64,000 bases of DNA. It comes from Idiomarina abyssalis. GTDB lineage: Bacteria; Pseudomonadota; Gammaproteobacteria; Enterobacterales; Alteromonadaceae. The first letter of the stretch is position 1; every line of letters starts with the position of its first letter. Under the pieces are notes generated by a model. It was not told the origin of the DNA. It ran no database searches and saw only the letters and a list, made by a program, of their open reading frames with translations. The DNA is taken from NCBI RefSeq assembly GCF_900116625.1, contig NZ_FPBE01000006.1:62001-126000 (forward strand), read 5' to 3'. Made by a program: the position numbers and the translations under genes. Shown in pieces: positions 25,884 through 34,000 of the stretch.

Positions 25884-26975
25884 ATGAAAACCTTAAACCT
25901 AATTACTTTATCTTTGCTTACCGCCGGGTTAACTGCTCCGGTTTTTGCACAGCAGACTGAGGTTGAGCAAAACGACTTTTATCTGGGTGCGCGTTTGGGC
26001 GTATTTTCTGCTGATGATGATCGCGTTGCGGTCAAAAATGAGCAGTTATTTTTTGTTGATGACGGTTTCAAAACCATCACCTCAGGTATTGAAGCTGGCA
26101 TGATGTTTACTGAGGCATGGGAAGCCCGTATCTATTACGATTACATGGAAGCTGACTTAGTTGGCGGCGGCGATGGCTATGGCGACAGCTATGGTGTTGA
26201 TGCGCTGTATCACTTCAATAACAGCTTTTATGCCGGTTTAGGTGTGAATAACACTGAAATTGGTGATGTAACCGATGTCGCAGCTCGCCTGACCCTGGGT
26301 CACCGTAGCTTTATTAACGATAACCTGGCGTGGCGGATTGAAGGTGGAGCCCAGCGTGGTTGGGAAGAAGACTACACCGAAATGTTTGCAAACATTGGTT
26401 TGCAGTGGTTCTTCGGCGGCCGCGATACAAGCCCTGAGCCAAGACCACGTCCTGAACCACAGCCAGAACCTCAACAAGCAGCACCTGAGCCTGAATCAGA
26501 GCCTGTAGATTCAGACGGTGACGGCGTTGTTGACTCTAAAGACAATTGCGCAAATACGCCTAAGAATTACTCAGTGGATGAAAACGGTTGTATTTTATAC
26601 GAAAACGAGACTATCACTGAAGAGTTACTCGTTGAGTTTGACCTGAATTCATCTGAGATTCGTAGTGGCGAACGTAACGATATCGAGGAAATGGCGGAGT
26701 TCATGAAAGAGCATCCACAACTCGATATTACTATTCATGGACACACCGACAGCACAGGTGAAGCTGAGTACAACCAGTGGTTGTCTGAACGTCGTGCAGA
26801 AACTGTTGCCAACGCATTGGTTGAAAAGCATGGTATCGCCAGAAGCCGAGTGGACTTTAAAGGACACGGTGAGTCTCAGCCTAGAGTTCGTGAAGACAGT
26901 GCGGCTGACCGCCAGAAAAACCGTCGCATTGAAGCAACATTGAAAGTTGTTAACCGTGTACCTAAAACACGTTAA
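25884..26975 (+). CDS. OmpA-family outer-membrane protein
   Basis: Outer-membrane porin-like protein tied to peptidoglycan. From the ATG at 25884 (AAGGAG eight bases upstream) there are 363 residues: a signal peptide cut near VFAQ (residue 23), an eight-stranded beta-barrel-like region to about 175 rich in aromatic and glycine residues, a Pro/Glu linker (PEPRPRPEPQPEP), a calcium-binding TSP3-like repeat (DSDGDGVVDSKDNC, near 208-221), and the C-terminal OmpA domain with HGHTDSTGEAEYNQWLS and the peptidoglycan-binding NRRIEA. The longer frame upstream is rejected. The gene is followed by a strong terminator. Confidence 0.93.
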   Translation: MKTLNLITLSLLTAGLTAPVFAQQTEVEQNDFYLGARLGVFSADDDRVAVKNEQLFFVDDGFKTITSGIEAGMMFTEAWEARIYYDYMEADLVGGGDGYGDSYGVDALYHFNNSFYAGLGVNNTEIGDVTDVAARLTLGHRSFINDNLAWRIEGGAQRGWEEDYTEMFANIGLQWFFGGRDTSPEPRPRPEPQPEPQQAAPEPESEPVDSDGDGVVDSKDNCANTPKNYSVDENGCILYENETITEELLVEFDLNSSEIRSGERNDIEEMAEFMKEHPQLDITIHGHTDSTGEAEYNQWLSERRAETVANALVEKHGIARSRVDFKGHGESQPRVREDSAADRQKNRRIEATLKVVNRVPKTR

Positions 26976-27023
26976 TACCAATTGTATTGATTGCTTGAAA
27001 TAGCGATAATAGCTCTACTGTAA

Positions 27024-27053
27024 ACAGGCCTGATTTTTCAGGCCTGTTTTTTT
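27024..27053 (+). terminator. Rho-independent terminator of the OmpA-family gene
   Basis: Perfect 10-base stem ACAGGCCTGA (27024-27033) with TCAGGCCTGT (27038-27047), a TTTT loop and a run of T residues after it. Confidence 0.9.
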
Positions 27054-27087
27054 GGTATTAGCTAAGTCACTAATTGTCAGGAAAGTC

Positions 27088-27804
27088 ATGAGCCAGTTTA
27101 AAAGTGCCGAAGAAGCCGCAGCGGCGGGTAAGTATGTCAGAACAGTTCGGAGTTTCGTTAAAAGAGAAGGAAGGCTAACGAAAGGGCAGGCAACTGCAAT
27201 TGAGCGCCTTTGGCCGACTCTTGGCTTAACGCTGGATAGTGGTCGGTTGGATCTTGCCCAGGTTTTTCATCGAAAGGCTCCCGTAACTTTAGAAATCGGC
27301 TTTGGTATGGGGCACTCACTGGTTGAAATGGCTGCTAATGACCCCGAGCGCGACTTCATTGGTATCGAAGTTCATGAGCCTGGTGTTGGTGCCTGCCTTA
27401 TGGCTGTCGAAGAAGCGGGGATAGACAATCTTCGGGTATTTCACGAAGATGCCGTTGAGGTGTTGAAACAGTGTATTCCGGACAAAAGCCTAAACTGCGT
27501 TCAGATTTTCTTCCCTGATCCCTGGCATAAAAAGCGTCATCATAAACGTCGTATAGTGAACCCCGAGTTTTTGAGCTTATTAACTCAGAAGCTAGAATCT
27601 GGTGGGATTATTCACCTGGCAACAGACTGGGAAAATTACGCTGAGCACATGCTAGAGGTGTTAAATGGAGCCTCTGATTTAAGCAATTTATCAGCTTCAG
27701 GAGATTACGTGCCCAGACCAGAAAGTCGACCCAAAACCAAGTTTGAACGCCGGGGCGAAGGTAAAGGGCATGGCGTCTGGGATTTACAGTTTCAGGTTAA
27801 GTAG
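27088..27804 (+). CDS. trmB: tRNA (guanine-N7-)-methyltransferase TrmB
   Basis: SAM-dependent methylation of G46 in tRNA. The 238 residues start [10 protein letters not shown], with TCAGGAAAG upstream; the 12-codon longer frame begins inside the preceding terminator's T-run and is rejected. Motifs: [15 protein letters not shown] (SAM site near 67-81), [11 protein letters not shown], and the family hallmark [20 protein letters not shown] near 138-157, with DWENYAEHM following. It converges on hemW across a perfect palindrome. mutY-yggX and trmB are close neighbours in many gammaproteobacteria; here the OmpA gene lies between them. Confidence 0.95.
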   Translation: MSQFKSAEEAAAAGKYVRTVRSFVKREGRLTKGQATAIERLWPTLGLTLDSGRLDLAQVFHRKAPVTLEIGFGMGHSLVEMAANDPERDFIGIEVHEPGVGACLMAVEEAGIDNLRVFHEDAVEVLKQCIPDKSLNCVQIFFPDPWHKKRHHKRRIVNPEFLSLLTQKLESGGIIHLATDWENYAEHMLEVLNGASDLSNLSASGDYVPRPESRPKTKFERRGEGKGHGVWDLQFQVK

Positions 27805-27810
27805 TGATGT

Positions 27811-27834
27811 CGCTTCTGGATTAATCCAGAAGCG
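27811..27834. terminator. 24-bp perfect palindrome at the trmB / hemW gene ends
   Basis: Twelve-base arms (CGCTTCTGGATT with AATCCAGAAGCG) meet with no spacer; in RNA a stem of about 10 bp with a four-base loop would form. It spans the hemW stop codon and begins seven bases past the trmB stop. Neither strand has a U-run after it, so it is a possible shared 3'-end structure rather than a standard terminator. Confidence 0.5.
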
Positions 27835-28972
27835 TATCTAAAACTGAGTTCAGGAAGCGATGGCCTTGCTGTGTTAAACGCCAGTGCTGTGTGTTTTCAA
27901 TTACCAACCCCAGAGATTTTGCCTTGCCCAAGTGTTCTGACGCTAAGTCGGCGGGAAGTCCGGTAGTATGTTCAAAATTATCTTTGCTAACTGGCTCCAG
28001 TAAACGGAACTGATTCATAAAGAATTCAAACATACGGTCGTCAATTGCAACTTCTTTTAACTGATAACGCAGAGCTTTAGTCAGATCCAAGTAACCTTTA
28101 GGGTGCTTTATCTTTTCACAGCGCAGAATCTTATTTTGCTGTGGAAGTGTGACTTTGCTGTGTGCTCCGCAGCCAATGCCTAAGTAATCGCCATACTGCC
28201 AATAGTTTTTATTGTGGAGGCTTTGGTGACCCGGTTTTGCATAAGCACTCACCTCGTACTGATGGTAACCGGCCGCTTCCAAAAGCTTATGACCCTGTTG
28301 GTAAATTTCCCATAAGGTGTCATCGTCAGGCAACTCAGGCGGCTGGCTTGCGAACAGGGTGTTAGGTTCAATAGTTAACTGATACCAGGAAATATGCGGA
28401 GGGTTCAGCGCGATGACCTGACGCAAGTCATCTAATGCCATTTCTACGGTTTGGTCCGGCAGTCCATGCATAAGGTCAAGGTTAAAGCTGGCGAGCGGTA
28501 ACTGACTTGCGTGTCGGGCTGCTTCTTTTGCCTGCTGCGGGTTATGAATACGCCCCAGACGCTGCAGTTGGTGCTCCTGCAGACTTTGAATGCCAATAGA
28601 CAATCGATTTATGCCAGCAGCAACGAACGCGGAGAATTTTTCGGTCTCAAAAGTACCCGGGTTGGCTTCCATGGTTACTTCGCAGTCAGAACTCAGGGTT
28701 ACGGTTGCCCGCACACCGTCCATTAATTGCTGTATTGCTGCAGCCGAGAGTACACTGGGTGTGCCTCCGCCAATGAAGATAGACCGAATTTCTCGTTCCT
28801 GTACCCACTCAAGGTCGGCCCTTAGATCTTCCAGCAGACGTCCGACATAACTTGCTTCGGGCACATCGCCCGTTAGCTTATGTGAGTTGAAGTCGCAGTA
28901 AGGGCATTTCTGAATACACCATGGAATGTGTATATACAGAGATAACGGCGGAAGCGTCAGTGGGTAAGTCAT
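27821..28972 (-). CDS. hemW: HemW, radical SAM haem chaperone
   Basis: Radical-SAM family protein that binds haem and supports its insertion into respiratory enzymes; it lacks coproporphyrinogen oxidase activity in studied cases. The 383 residues show the cluster motif CIQKCPYCDFN (C19, C23, C26), FIGGGTPS near 65-72, EANPGT, RLSIGIQSL and LDLMHGLPDQT. HemW proteins lack the extra N-terminal region of HemN, as here. It overlaps rdgB by four bases, a conserved rdgB-hemW pairing. Confidence 0.95.
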   Translation of the reverse strand: MTYPLTLPPLSLYIHIPWCIQKCPYCDFNSHKLTGDVPEASYVGRLLEDLRADLEWVQEREIRSIFIGGGTPSVLSAAAIQQLMDGVRATVTLSSDCEVTMEANPGTFETEKFSAFVAAGINRLSIGIQSLQEHQLQRLGRIHNPQQAKEAARHASQLPLASFNLDLMHGLPDQTVEMALDDLRQVIALNPPHISWYQLTIEPNTLFASQPPELPDDDTLWEIYQQGHKLLEAAGYHQYEVSAYAKPGHQSLHNKNYWQYGDYLGIGCGAHSKVTLPQQNKILRCEKIKHPKGYLDLTKALRYQLKEVAIDDRMFEFFMNQFRLLEPVSKDNFEHTTGLPADLASEHLGKAKSLGLVIENTQHWRLTQQGHRFLNSVLDTLLD

Positions 28973-29580
28973 TTAGTGAGCTGCTCAATCAGTTGTTTCA
29001 GAGCCTGACCACGATGGCTGAGCGCTTGTTTTTCTGTTTTATCAAGTTGTGCGGCTGAAGCATTTTTTTCTTCAACCCAAAAAACGGGGTCGTAGCCGAA
29101 ACCATGTTCACCGACTGGCTTTGTTAATATGCGTCCGTCCCAGCGGCCCTGGCAGATAATTGGCGTTGGGTCTTCTGCACTTTGCATATAGACCAATACG
29201 CAATGAAAACTGGCCTGTCGCTGGTGCTCTTCAGCGCCCTCTAAAGCCTGTAATAATTTATTGATATTATCGGAATCTGTCGCATTGGAGCCGGCATAAC
29301 GAGCAGAATAAACCCCCGGTGCGCCGTTTAACGCTGCAACGGCAAGCCCTGAGTCGTCGGCAATAGCGGGTAGCCCGGTTTGTTGACACGCATGCCGCGC
29401 TTTAATAATGGCGTTTTCGACAAAGGTGGTTCCAGTTTCGTCAGCTTCAGTGAAGTCCCAGTCGGATTGTGGGCGGACCTGCCAGTCGGCAGTAGCCTTT
29501 GTTCGACTTAACATATGACGTAACTCGGCAACTTTACCTGCATTACCGGTAGCCAATACCAAAGTTTTTTGTGGCTTCAT
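28969..29580 (-). CDS. rdgB: dITP/XTP pyrophosphatase RdgB
   Basis: Hydrolyses dITP, ITP and XTP so that deaminated purines stay out of DNA. From ATG 29580 the product is 203 residues beginning MKPQKTLVLATGNAGKV, the family N-terminus, with TFVENAIIKARHAC, the catalytic ADDSGLAV, GVYSARYAG, GFGYDPVFWV and the end SHRGQAL. Another in-frame ATG seven codons upstream (29601) cannot be excluded; a CAGG lies before the chosen start. Coupled to hemW by a four-base overlap. Confidence 0.95.
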   Translation of the reverse strand: MKPQKTLVLATGNAGKVAELRHMLSRTKATADWQVRPQSDWDFTEADETGTTFVENAIIKARHACQQTGLPAIADDSGLAVAALNGAPGVYSARYAGSNATDSDNINKLLQALEGAEEHQRQASFHCVLVYMQSAEDPTPIICQGRWDGRILTKPVGEHGFGYDPVFWVEEKNASAAQLDKTEKQALSHRGQALKQLIEQLTK

Positions 29581-29685
29581 AAAACGGACCTGTACACTCA
29601 TTATTAAGAGGCACAGGATAAAGGGTTTTAACGGGATTTGAAATCTTACATTAGCGTCTAAGTTAAATCTGTTATGATAAATAGG

Positions 29686-29710
29686 CAGAGACAGAGACAG
29701 AGATAAGGAG
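29686..29710 (+). promoter_or_regulatory. CAGAGA triplet repeat and ribosome site before the K+/H+ antiporter
   Basis: Three perfect tandem copies of CAGAGA (29686-29703) are followed immediately by an AAGGAG ribosome site (29705-29710) seven bases before a TTG start. A TATGAT at 29673-29678 could be the -10, putting the repeat at the very start of the transcript. Confidence 0.5.
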
Positions 29711-29717
29711 ATTCTAT

Positions 29718-31448
29718 TTGGATTCGGCTAACACCTTGATTTTACTGTGTGGCTTGTTGTTGGTTGTCAGCATTTTAGCCGCTGTGGCCTCCAATCGACT
29801 GGGAGCCCCTGTACTACTGACTTTTTTGTTAGTTGGCATGCTTGCCGGTGAACAAGGAGTGTTGGGAGTCGAGTTTAACAATCCGGATATCGCCTTTTTT
29901 ATAGGCTCTGCTGCTCTGGTCATTATCCTTTTTGACGGGGGGATGCGAACTCACCCAGAACGCTTTCGGGTCGCCTTGTGGCCTGCCATTAGCCTGGCAA
30001 CAATAGGTGTTGCCTTAACCTGTACCTTAGTTGCCTCCCTCGCTGTTTATTGGTTTTCTTTGCCCTGGCCTGCAGCTTTGCTTATGGGGGCGATACTGAG
30101 CTCAACTGACGCGGCAGCGGTGTTTGGTATATTTCAATCCAGAGGACTACAAATTAAAGAGCGGGTTGCCTCAACACTTGAAATAGAGTCGGGCAGTAAC
30201 GATCCAATGGCGGTCATTCTGACTTTAACGATGACCGGCGCCGTAGCCAGTGGCAGTTTTCCAGATTGGTATTGGATAGGTCTTGATATTGTCTGGCAGT
30301 TAATTGGCGGTCTGACAATAGGTTGGTTAGGTGGGCGGCTATTCATTATTGCCGCTCGAAAACTGCCGTTAAGCTTTAGCTTTTTCCCCTTATTGGCCGT
30401 AGCCTGTGCTATCTCCATTTACGCATTAACGGCGAAACTGCACGCCAGCGGCTTTCTGGCTGTTTATTTAATGGGGTTTGTTATTGGTAACGCCCGGTTG
30501 CCTCAGTTGGTTCATATTCTGCAGGTGCAGGACGGGCTGGCGTGGCTCAGCCAGATAGCGATGTTCCTCATTCTCGGATTACTTGTTGTTCCTTCTTACT
30601 TAGTCGCTAACGCACCGGTCGCAATTGGTATTGCCTTTACTCTAATATTTATTGCTCGTCCGTTGGCGGTGGTGGTGAGTTTATTGCCCTTTAGCTTTCC
30701 TTGGCGAGAGCAGGTGTTTATTAGTTGGGTGGGGTTAAGAGGAGCCGTCCCCATTATTTTGGCTTTATTCCCATGGCTGAGTGGCGTACCAAATCAGGAG
30801 CTTTACTTCGATATTGCTTTTGTTGTGGTAATGATTTCATTGATTATTCAGGGCTGGAGTATTGCGCCGGTAGCGCGCTGGCTGGGGCTGGAAGTGCCGT
30901 TAAAAGCAAAACCGCAGCAACGTATGCCACTATCATCTGTGCCCAGTAAAGAGGCGCTGGAGGTCTGGCTTTATCGCATTGATAAAAACTCACCTGCCTG
31001 TGACCATACCTGGAAAGAGCTGAAGTTAACTGCGCCTGCCACTTTCGTTGGGTTGATCCGCGACGGCGAATGGTTGCAGCCGGAAACCCAGCCCATGGTT
31101 GAAGAAGGTGACGGTTTGCTGGTGGCTGCTACGGTGAAAGATATTGACGAGGTCAGTCGAATTCTTGCATCAGGTGGTAAAGGCTTAAAGGTATCAGAAA
31201 AAGACTTCTTTGGTGACTTCACGTTACGTGGCGATCTGACGCTGGCCGATGTCGGTAGCTTCTACCCTGTGGGGGAACTTAACGAAGGTTTATTGAGCAC
31301 GACGATATCCGACTATTTCTTGCTGAAATTCCACCGGCGAGTGGTTATTGGCGACACCATACGTTTAGGTGATGTTATTCTGACCGTACGAAAAGTCAGT
31401 GACAAAGGCGATATCCAGTCAATTGGTGTCAAGCCGGTAAAAGGCTAG
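29718..31448 (+). CDS. nhaP2: K+/H+ antiporter of the NhaP2/CvrA type (CPA1)
   Basis: Inner-membrane cation/proton antiporter that exports potassium and helps control volume and pH. The 576 residues contain about 12 transmembrane segments over 1-390, with the ion-site region SSTDAAAVFGIF and ESGSNDPMAV (about residues 115-162) typical of CPA1 carriers, and a cytoplasmic part with a TrkA-C-like domain (about 400-490) and a CorC/HlyC-like transporter-associated domain to the end. The start is TTG; the AAGGAG spacing and the family-length product support it. Its end overlaps the converging DUF4426 gene by four bases. Sodium as the ion is the alternative. Confidence 0.88.
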   Translation: MDSANTLILLCGLLLVVSILAAVASNRLGAPVLLTFLLVGMLAGEQGVLGVEFNNPDIAFFIGSAALVIILFDGGMRTHPERFRVALWPAISLATIGVALTCTLVASLAVYWFSLPWPAALLMGAILSSTDAAAVFGIFQSRGLQIKERVASTLEIESGSNDPMAVILTLTMTGAVASGSFPDWYWIGLDIVWQLIGGLTIGWLGGRLFIIAARKLPLSFSFFPLLAVACAISIYALTAKLHASGFLAVYLMGFVIGNARLPQLVHILQVQDGLAWLSQIAMFLILGLLVVPSYLVANAPVAIGIAFTLIFIARPLAVVVSLLPFSFPWREQVFISWVGLRGAVPIILALFPWLSGVPNQELYFDIAFVVVMISLIIQGWSIAPVARWLGLEVPLKAKPQQRMPLSSVPSKEALEVWLYRIDKNSPACDHTWKELKLTAPATFVGLIRDGEWLQPETQPMVEEGDGLLVAATVKDIDEVSRILASGGKGLKVSEKDFFGDFTLRGDLTLADVGSFYPVGELNEGLLSTTISDYFLLKFHRRVVIGDTIRLGDVILTVRKVSDKGDIQSIGVKPVKG

Positions 31449-31870
31449 TCGTTTAACCAAAACTCCTGGTTAAATTTAAGCGTTTGCTGGTCACCAACTT
31501 CAATAGTAAAGCGCAGGGTTTCGGCATTGGTGTAATTAAACTGTGCCAGATAGTAACTGGCATCGCCTTCTGTTACCTGCTGAAACTCGAGTTCCTGTAT
31601 TTGGCCCAGCGGGTTAATAACTTGCCCGGTAACGCCAGGGGTTTGTGCTTTTTGAGTTTGTTTGTCGAGCACGGCAATATTAAGTACACCTTTTGAGGCG
31701 CTTCGGGTTAAGTCATATTGCGTTGCTACTGCCGGAGCTAATAAGGTGGAGGAAAAAGCGCTGTAGTGAACATCCCATTGACCAAGAGTCTTTTTTTGCT
31801 CAGCCATAAGGCTGGCAGAGAGCAGCATGGACATAGCTATTACTGTCTTAACAAAGAATGTTTTACTCAT
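31445..31870 (-). CDS. DUF4426 periplasmic protein
   Basis: Function unknown. The 141-residue product has a signal peptide (MSKTFFVKTVIAMSMLLSASLMA) and a single beta-rich domain resembling DUF4426 proteins that accompany yggT/proC/metW clusters in gammaproteobacteria. Blocks LGQWDVHYSAFSSTLL and GVTGQVINPLGQ can be seen. GGAGG lies eight bases upstream of ATG 31870, whereas the five-codon longer GTG start overlaps that site. Last gene of yggS-proC-yggT-DUF4426. Its presence with YggT suggests an envelope role, which is inference only. Confidence 0.8.
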   Translation of the reverse strand: MSKTFFVKTVIAMSMLLSASLMAEQKKTLGQWDVHYSAFSSTLLAPAVATQYDLTRSASKGVLNIAVLDKQTQKAQTPGVTGQVINPLGQIQELEFQQVTEGDASYYLAQFNYTNAETLRFTIEVGDQQTLKFNQEFWLND

Positions 31871-31893
31871 CACTTTATCCTCCACCAGTAACG

Positions 31894-32421
31894 TTAAACG
31901 CCAATTAATATTCGTAAAAACTGCAGGGCAATAATAACAACCAGTACCGATAAATCTAGGCCACCAATTGGCGGAATAACTTTACGTACAGGTGCTAACA
32001 GAGGCTCTGTAATTTGATGCAGCATGGCTTCTACCGGGTTATACCCCTGTGAGAACCAACTGAGTATGGCGCGGATTATCAATACCCAGAACAGCATCGA
32101 CAGCAGGCTGCTAATGGTTGTTAGTATGCCCTGAATGACAATAACCAGTGGACCCACAGCCAGACCATTTAGCCAGACCAAAGCTGCCACTTTCAACATG
32201 CCTAGCGCTAGCGCAAATATTAAACTGGCAGTATCCAGCTTACCTATCATTGGCATGAAGCTACGAAGCGGTCCGACAACGGGCTGTGTTGCTTTATACA
32301 CAAATTGGCTGACCGGGTTGTAAAAGTCTGCCTGGGTTAACTGCATCCAGAGTCGCAACAGCACAATGATCAGATACAGATCAATTAGGGTGGCGACTAA
32401 AAATGTGAGGGCGTTATTCAT
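31894..32421 (-). CDS. yggT: YggT family inner-membrane protein
   Basis: Integral membrane protein of unclear role, linked by genomic context to cell division and osmotic tolerance. The 175 residues hold two YGGT repeats: LLRLWMQLTQADFYNPVSQFV (near 21) with the proline-rich VGPLRSFMP, and LIIRAILSWFSQGYNPVEAML with LLAPVRKVIPPIGGLDLS. About four to five transmembrane segments are visible. It lies eight bases downstream of proC in the widely conserved yggS-proC-yggT order. Confidence 0.93.
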   Translation of the reverse strand: MNNALTFLVATLIDLYLIIVLLRLWMQLTQADFYNPVSQFVYKATQPVVGPLRSFMPMIGKLDTASLIFALALGMLKVAALVWLNGLAVGPLVIVIQGILTTISSLLSMLFWVLIIRAILSWFSQGYNPVEAMLHQITEPLLAPVRKVIPPIGGLDLSVLVVIIALQFLRILIGV

Positions 32422-32429
32422 AGTGACTC

Positions 32430-33254
32430 CTAGAAGAGTTTCGCCATTTCCTGATTACGGTTTACCGCTGCTTTTACGGCTTTTTCCGAAATGCCGTGTA
32501 AGTCAGAGTCCTGGTAGGCTTCAACACCTTTAGCTGTTGAGCCGCCTTTACTGGTGACTTGCTTGCGCAAGTCTTCTAATGACAGTTCACTTTCTTTAGC
32601 CATTTGTGCGGCGCCTAAACAGGTTTGCTGAACCATTGCGCGGGCTTTCTCTGCATCAAAGCCAAGCTCGGTCGCTGCTTTTGCAAGGCTGTCCATAAAC
32701 TCGAAAAAGTAAGCTGGTCCGCTTCCGGCAACAGCACCGAGAATATCGAGCTGATCTTCATCACTAACCCAGAGGGTTTCACCTACACCGTTAAATGCTT
32801 CTGTGACAAAGTTTTTATCGGCATCGTCCACTGAGTTGTCTGTGACTAACCCCGACATGCCCTGGCCAACCAATGATGGCGTATTGGGCATAACGCGGAT
32901 AATACGGATGTTTTCGCCTAAATACTCGCGATATTTCGGAATACGAATACCCGCAGCAATGGTAATAATTAGTTTGTCGGTCAGGTTGTGGATATTTTCA
33001 CGTAAGTGAGCACAAACTTCTGCCATTAACTGAGGCTTAACGGACAATACGATAGCATCAGCATTATTCACAACTTCCAGATTGTCATTGCTGGTATTAA
33101 CGCCCAGCTCCGACTTCATTTTCTCTAATTTGGCATCGCTGGGGTTACTGACCCAGACTTTGTCAGCAGGGTAACCGCTTTTACACATACCACCGACAAT
33201 GCTTTGTGTCATGTTACCTGCGCCGATAAAGGCAATATTGCGAATGTCGTTCAT
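32430..33254 (-). CDS. proC: Pyrroline-5-carboxylate reductase ProC
   Basis: Last step of proline synthesis, NAD(P)H-dependent reduction of pyrroline-5-carboxylate. The 274 residues have the Rossmann loop FIGAGNMTQSIVGG near 9-22, SVKPQLM near 71-77, RVMPNTPSLVGQGMSG near 119-134 and the signature GSGPAYFFEFMDSLAKAA near 169-186, then LRKQVTSKGGSTAKGV. Its ATG overlaps the yggS stop as TAATG. With proBA about 10 kb away, the full route from glutamate lies in this window. Confidence 0.97.
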   Translation of the reverse strand: MNDIRNIAFIGAGNMTQSIVGGMCKSGYPADKVWVSNPSDAKLEKMKSELGVNTSNDNLEVVNNADAIVLSVKPQLMAEVCAHLRENIHNLTDKLIITIAAGIRIPKYREYLGENIRIIRVMPNTPSLVGQGMSGLVTDNSVDDADKNFVTEAFNGVGETLWVSDEDQLDILGAVAGSGPAYFFEFMDSLAKAATELGFDAEKARAMVQQTCLGAAQMAKESELSLEDLRKQVTSKGGSTAKGVEAYQDSDLHGISEKAVKAAVNRNQEMAKLF

Positions 33255-33976
33255 TAGGACTCCCGTTCTCCAAAAATTGCTGTTCCAATACGTACCATGT
33301 TAGCACCCTCAAGCACTGCTTGTCGCATATCGCCCGACATCCCCATGGATAAGGTATCAATTTGCTCGCCACAGGTTTGTTGCAGTTGCTCATAAAGGCG
33401 AAACATGTGCTGAAAACTTTGCTTGCGTTGCTCTTCCGTTGTTCCTGCTTTGAGTATGGTCATTAAGCCGCGTAATTTAAGCTTTGAGCAGCTCATCACA
33501 TACTCAGCTAATTCTTCAACTTGCTCTGGCGCCAGACCCGACTTGTTGTCATCGTCGTCAATATTCACCTGTAGTAAAATGTTGAGTTGCTCGAGACTGT
33601 CTGGGCGCTGTTCATTCAGGCGGCGAGCTATTTTTTCCCGCTCCACGCTTTGTACCCAGTCAAAGTTCTGAGCAATATCTTTTGTCTTATTGGACTGAAT
33701 CGGTCCAATAAAGTGCCACTGGACCGGGTCGGGTATGTGTTCTTTTAGCTGGGTGATTTTATCAACCGCTTCCTGAACGTAGTTTTCGCCGAAATGCATT
33801 TGTCCGGCGGCGATTGCGGCTTTTATTGCATCCAAAGAGTGTTTTTTACTCACGGCTAGCAGTTTCACTGACTGCCCATGTTGCGACTCTTCGGCTAAAA
33901 TCTGCAATTGCTGACGTATTTCCGCAAGATTATTTGTTATCTTTTCTGATACCTTAGTTGTCATTGCCACCGTCAT
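33254..33976 (-). CDS. yggS: YggS, PLP homeostasis protein
   Basis: Binds pyridoxal phosphate and keeps vitamin B6 and amino acid pools balanced. The 240 residues form the alanine-racemase-like barrel: PLP lysine in LLAVSKKHS near 42-50, HFGENYVQEA near 83-92, WHFIGPIQSNKTKDI near 107-121, and LSMGMSGDMRQAV near 209-221. A second ATG five codons in (33964) is also possible. First gene of the yggS-proC operon and divergent from pilT with only 24 bases between starts. Confidence 0.95.
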   Translation of the reverse strand: MTVAMTTKVSEKITNNLAEIRQQLQILAEESQHGQSVKLLAVSKKHSLDAIKAAIAAGQMHFGENYVQEAVDKITQLKEHIPDPVQWHFIGPIQSNKTKDIAQNFDWVQSVEREKIARRLNEQRPDSLEQLNILLQVNIDDDDNKSGLAPEQVEELAEYVMSCSKLKLRGLMTILKAGTTEEQRKQSFQHMFRLYEQLQQTCGEQIDTLSMGMSGDMRQAVLEGANMVRIGTAIFGERES

Positions 33977-34000
33977 CTCACTGATTCAGGAATAAGATAT

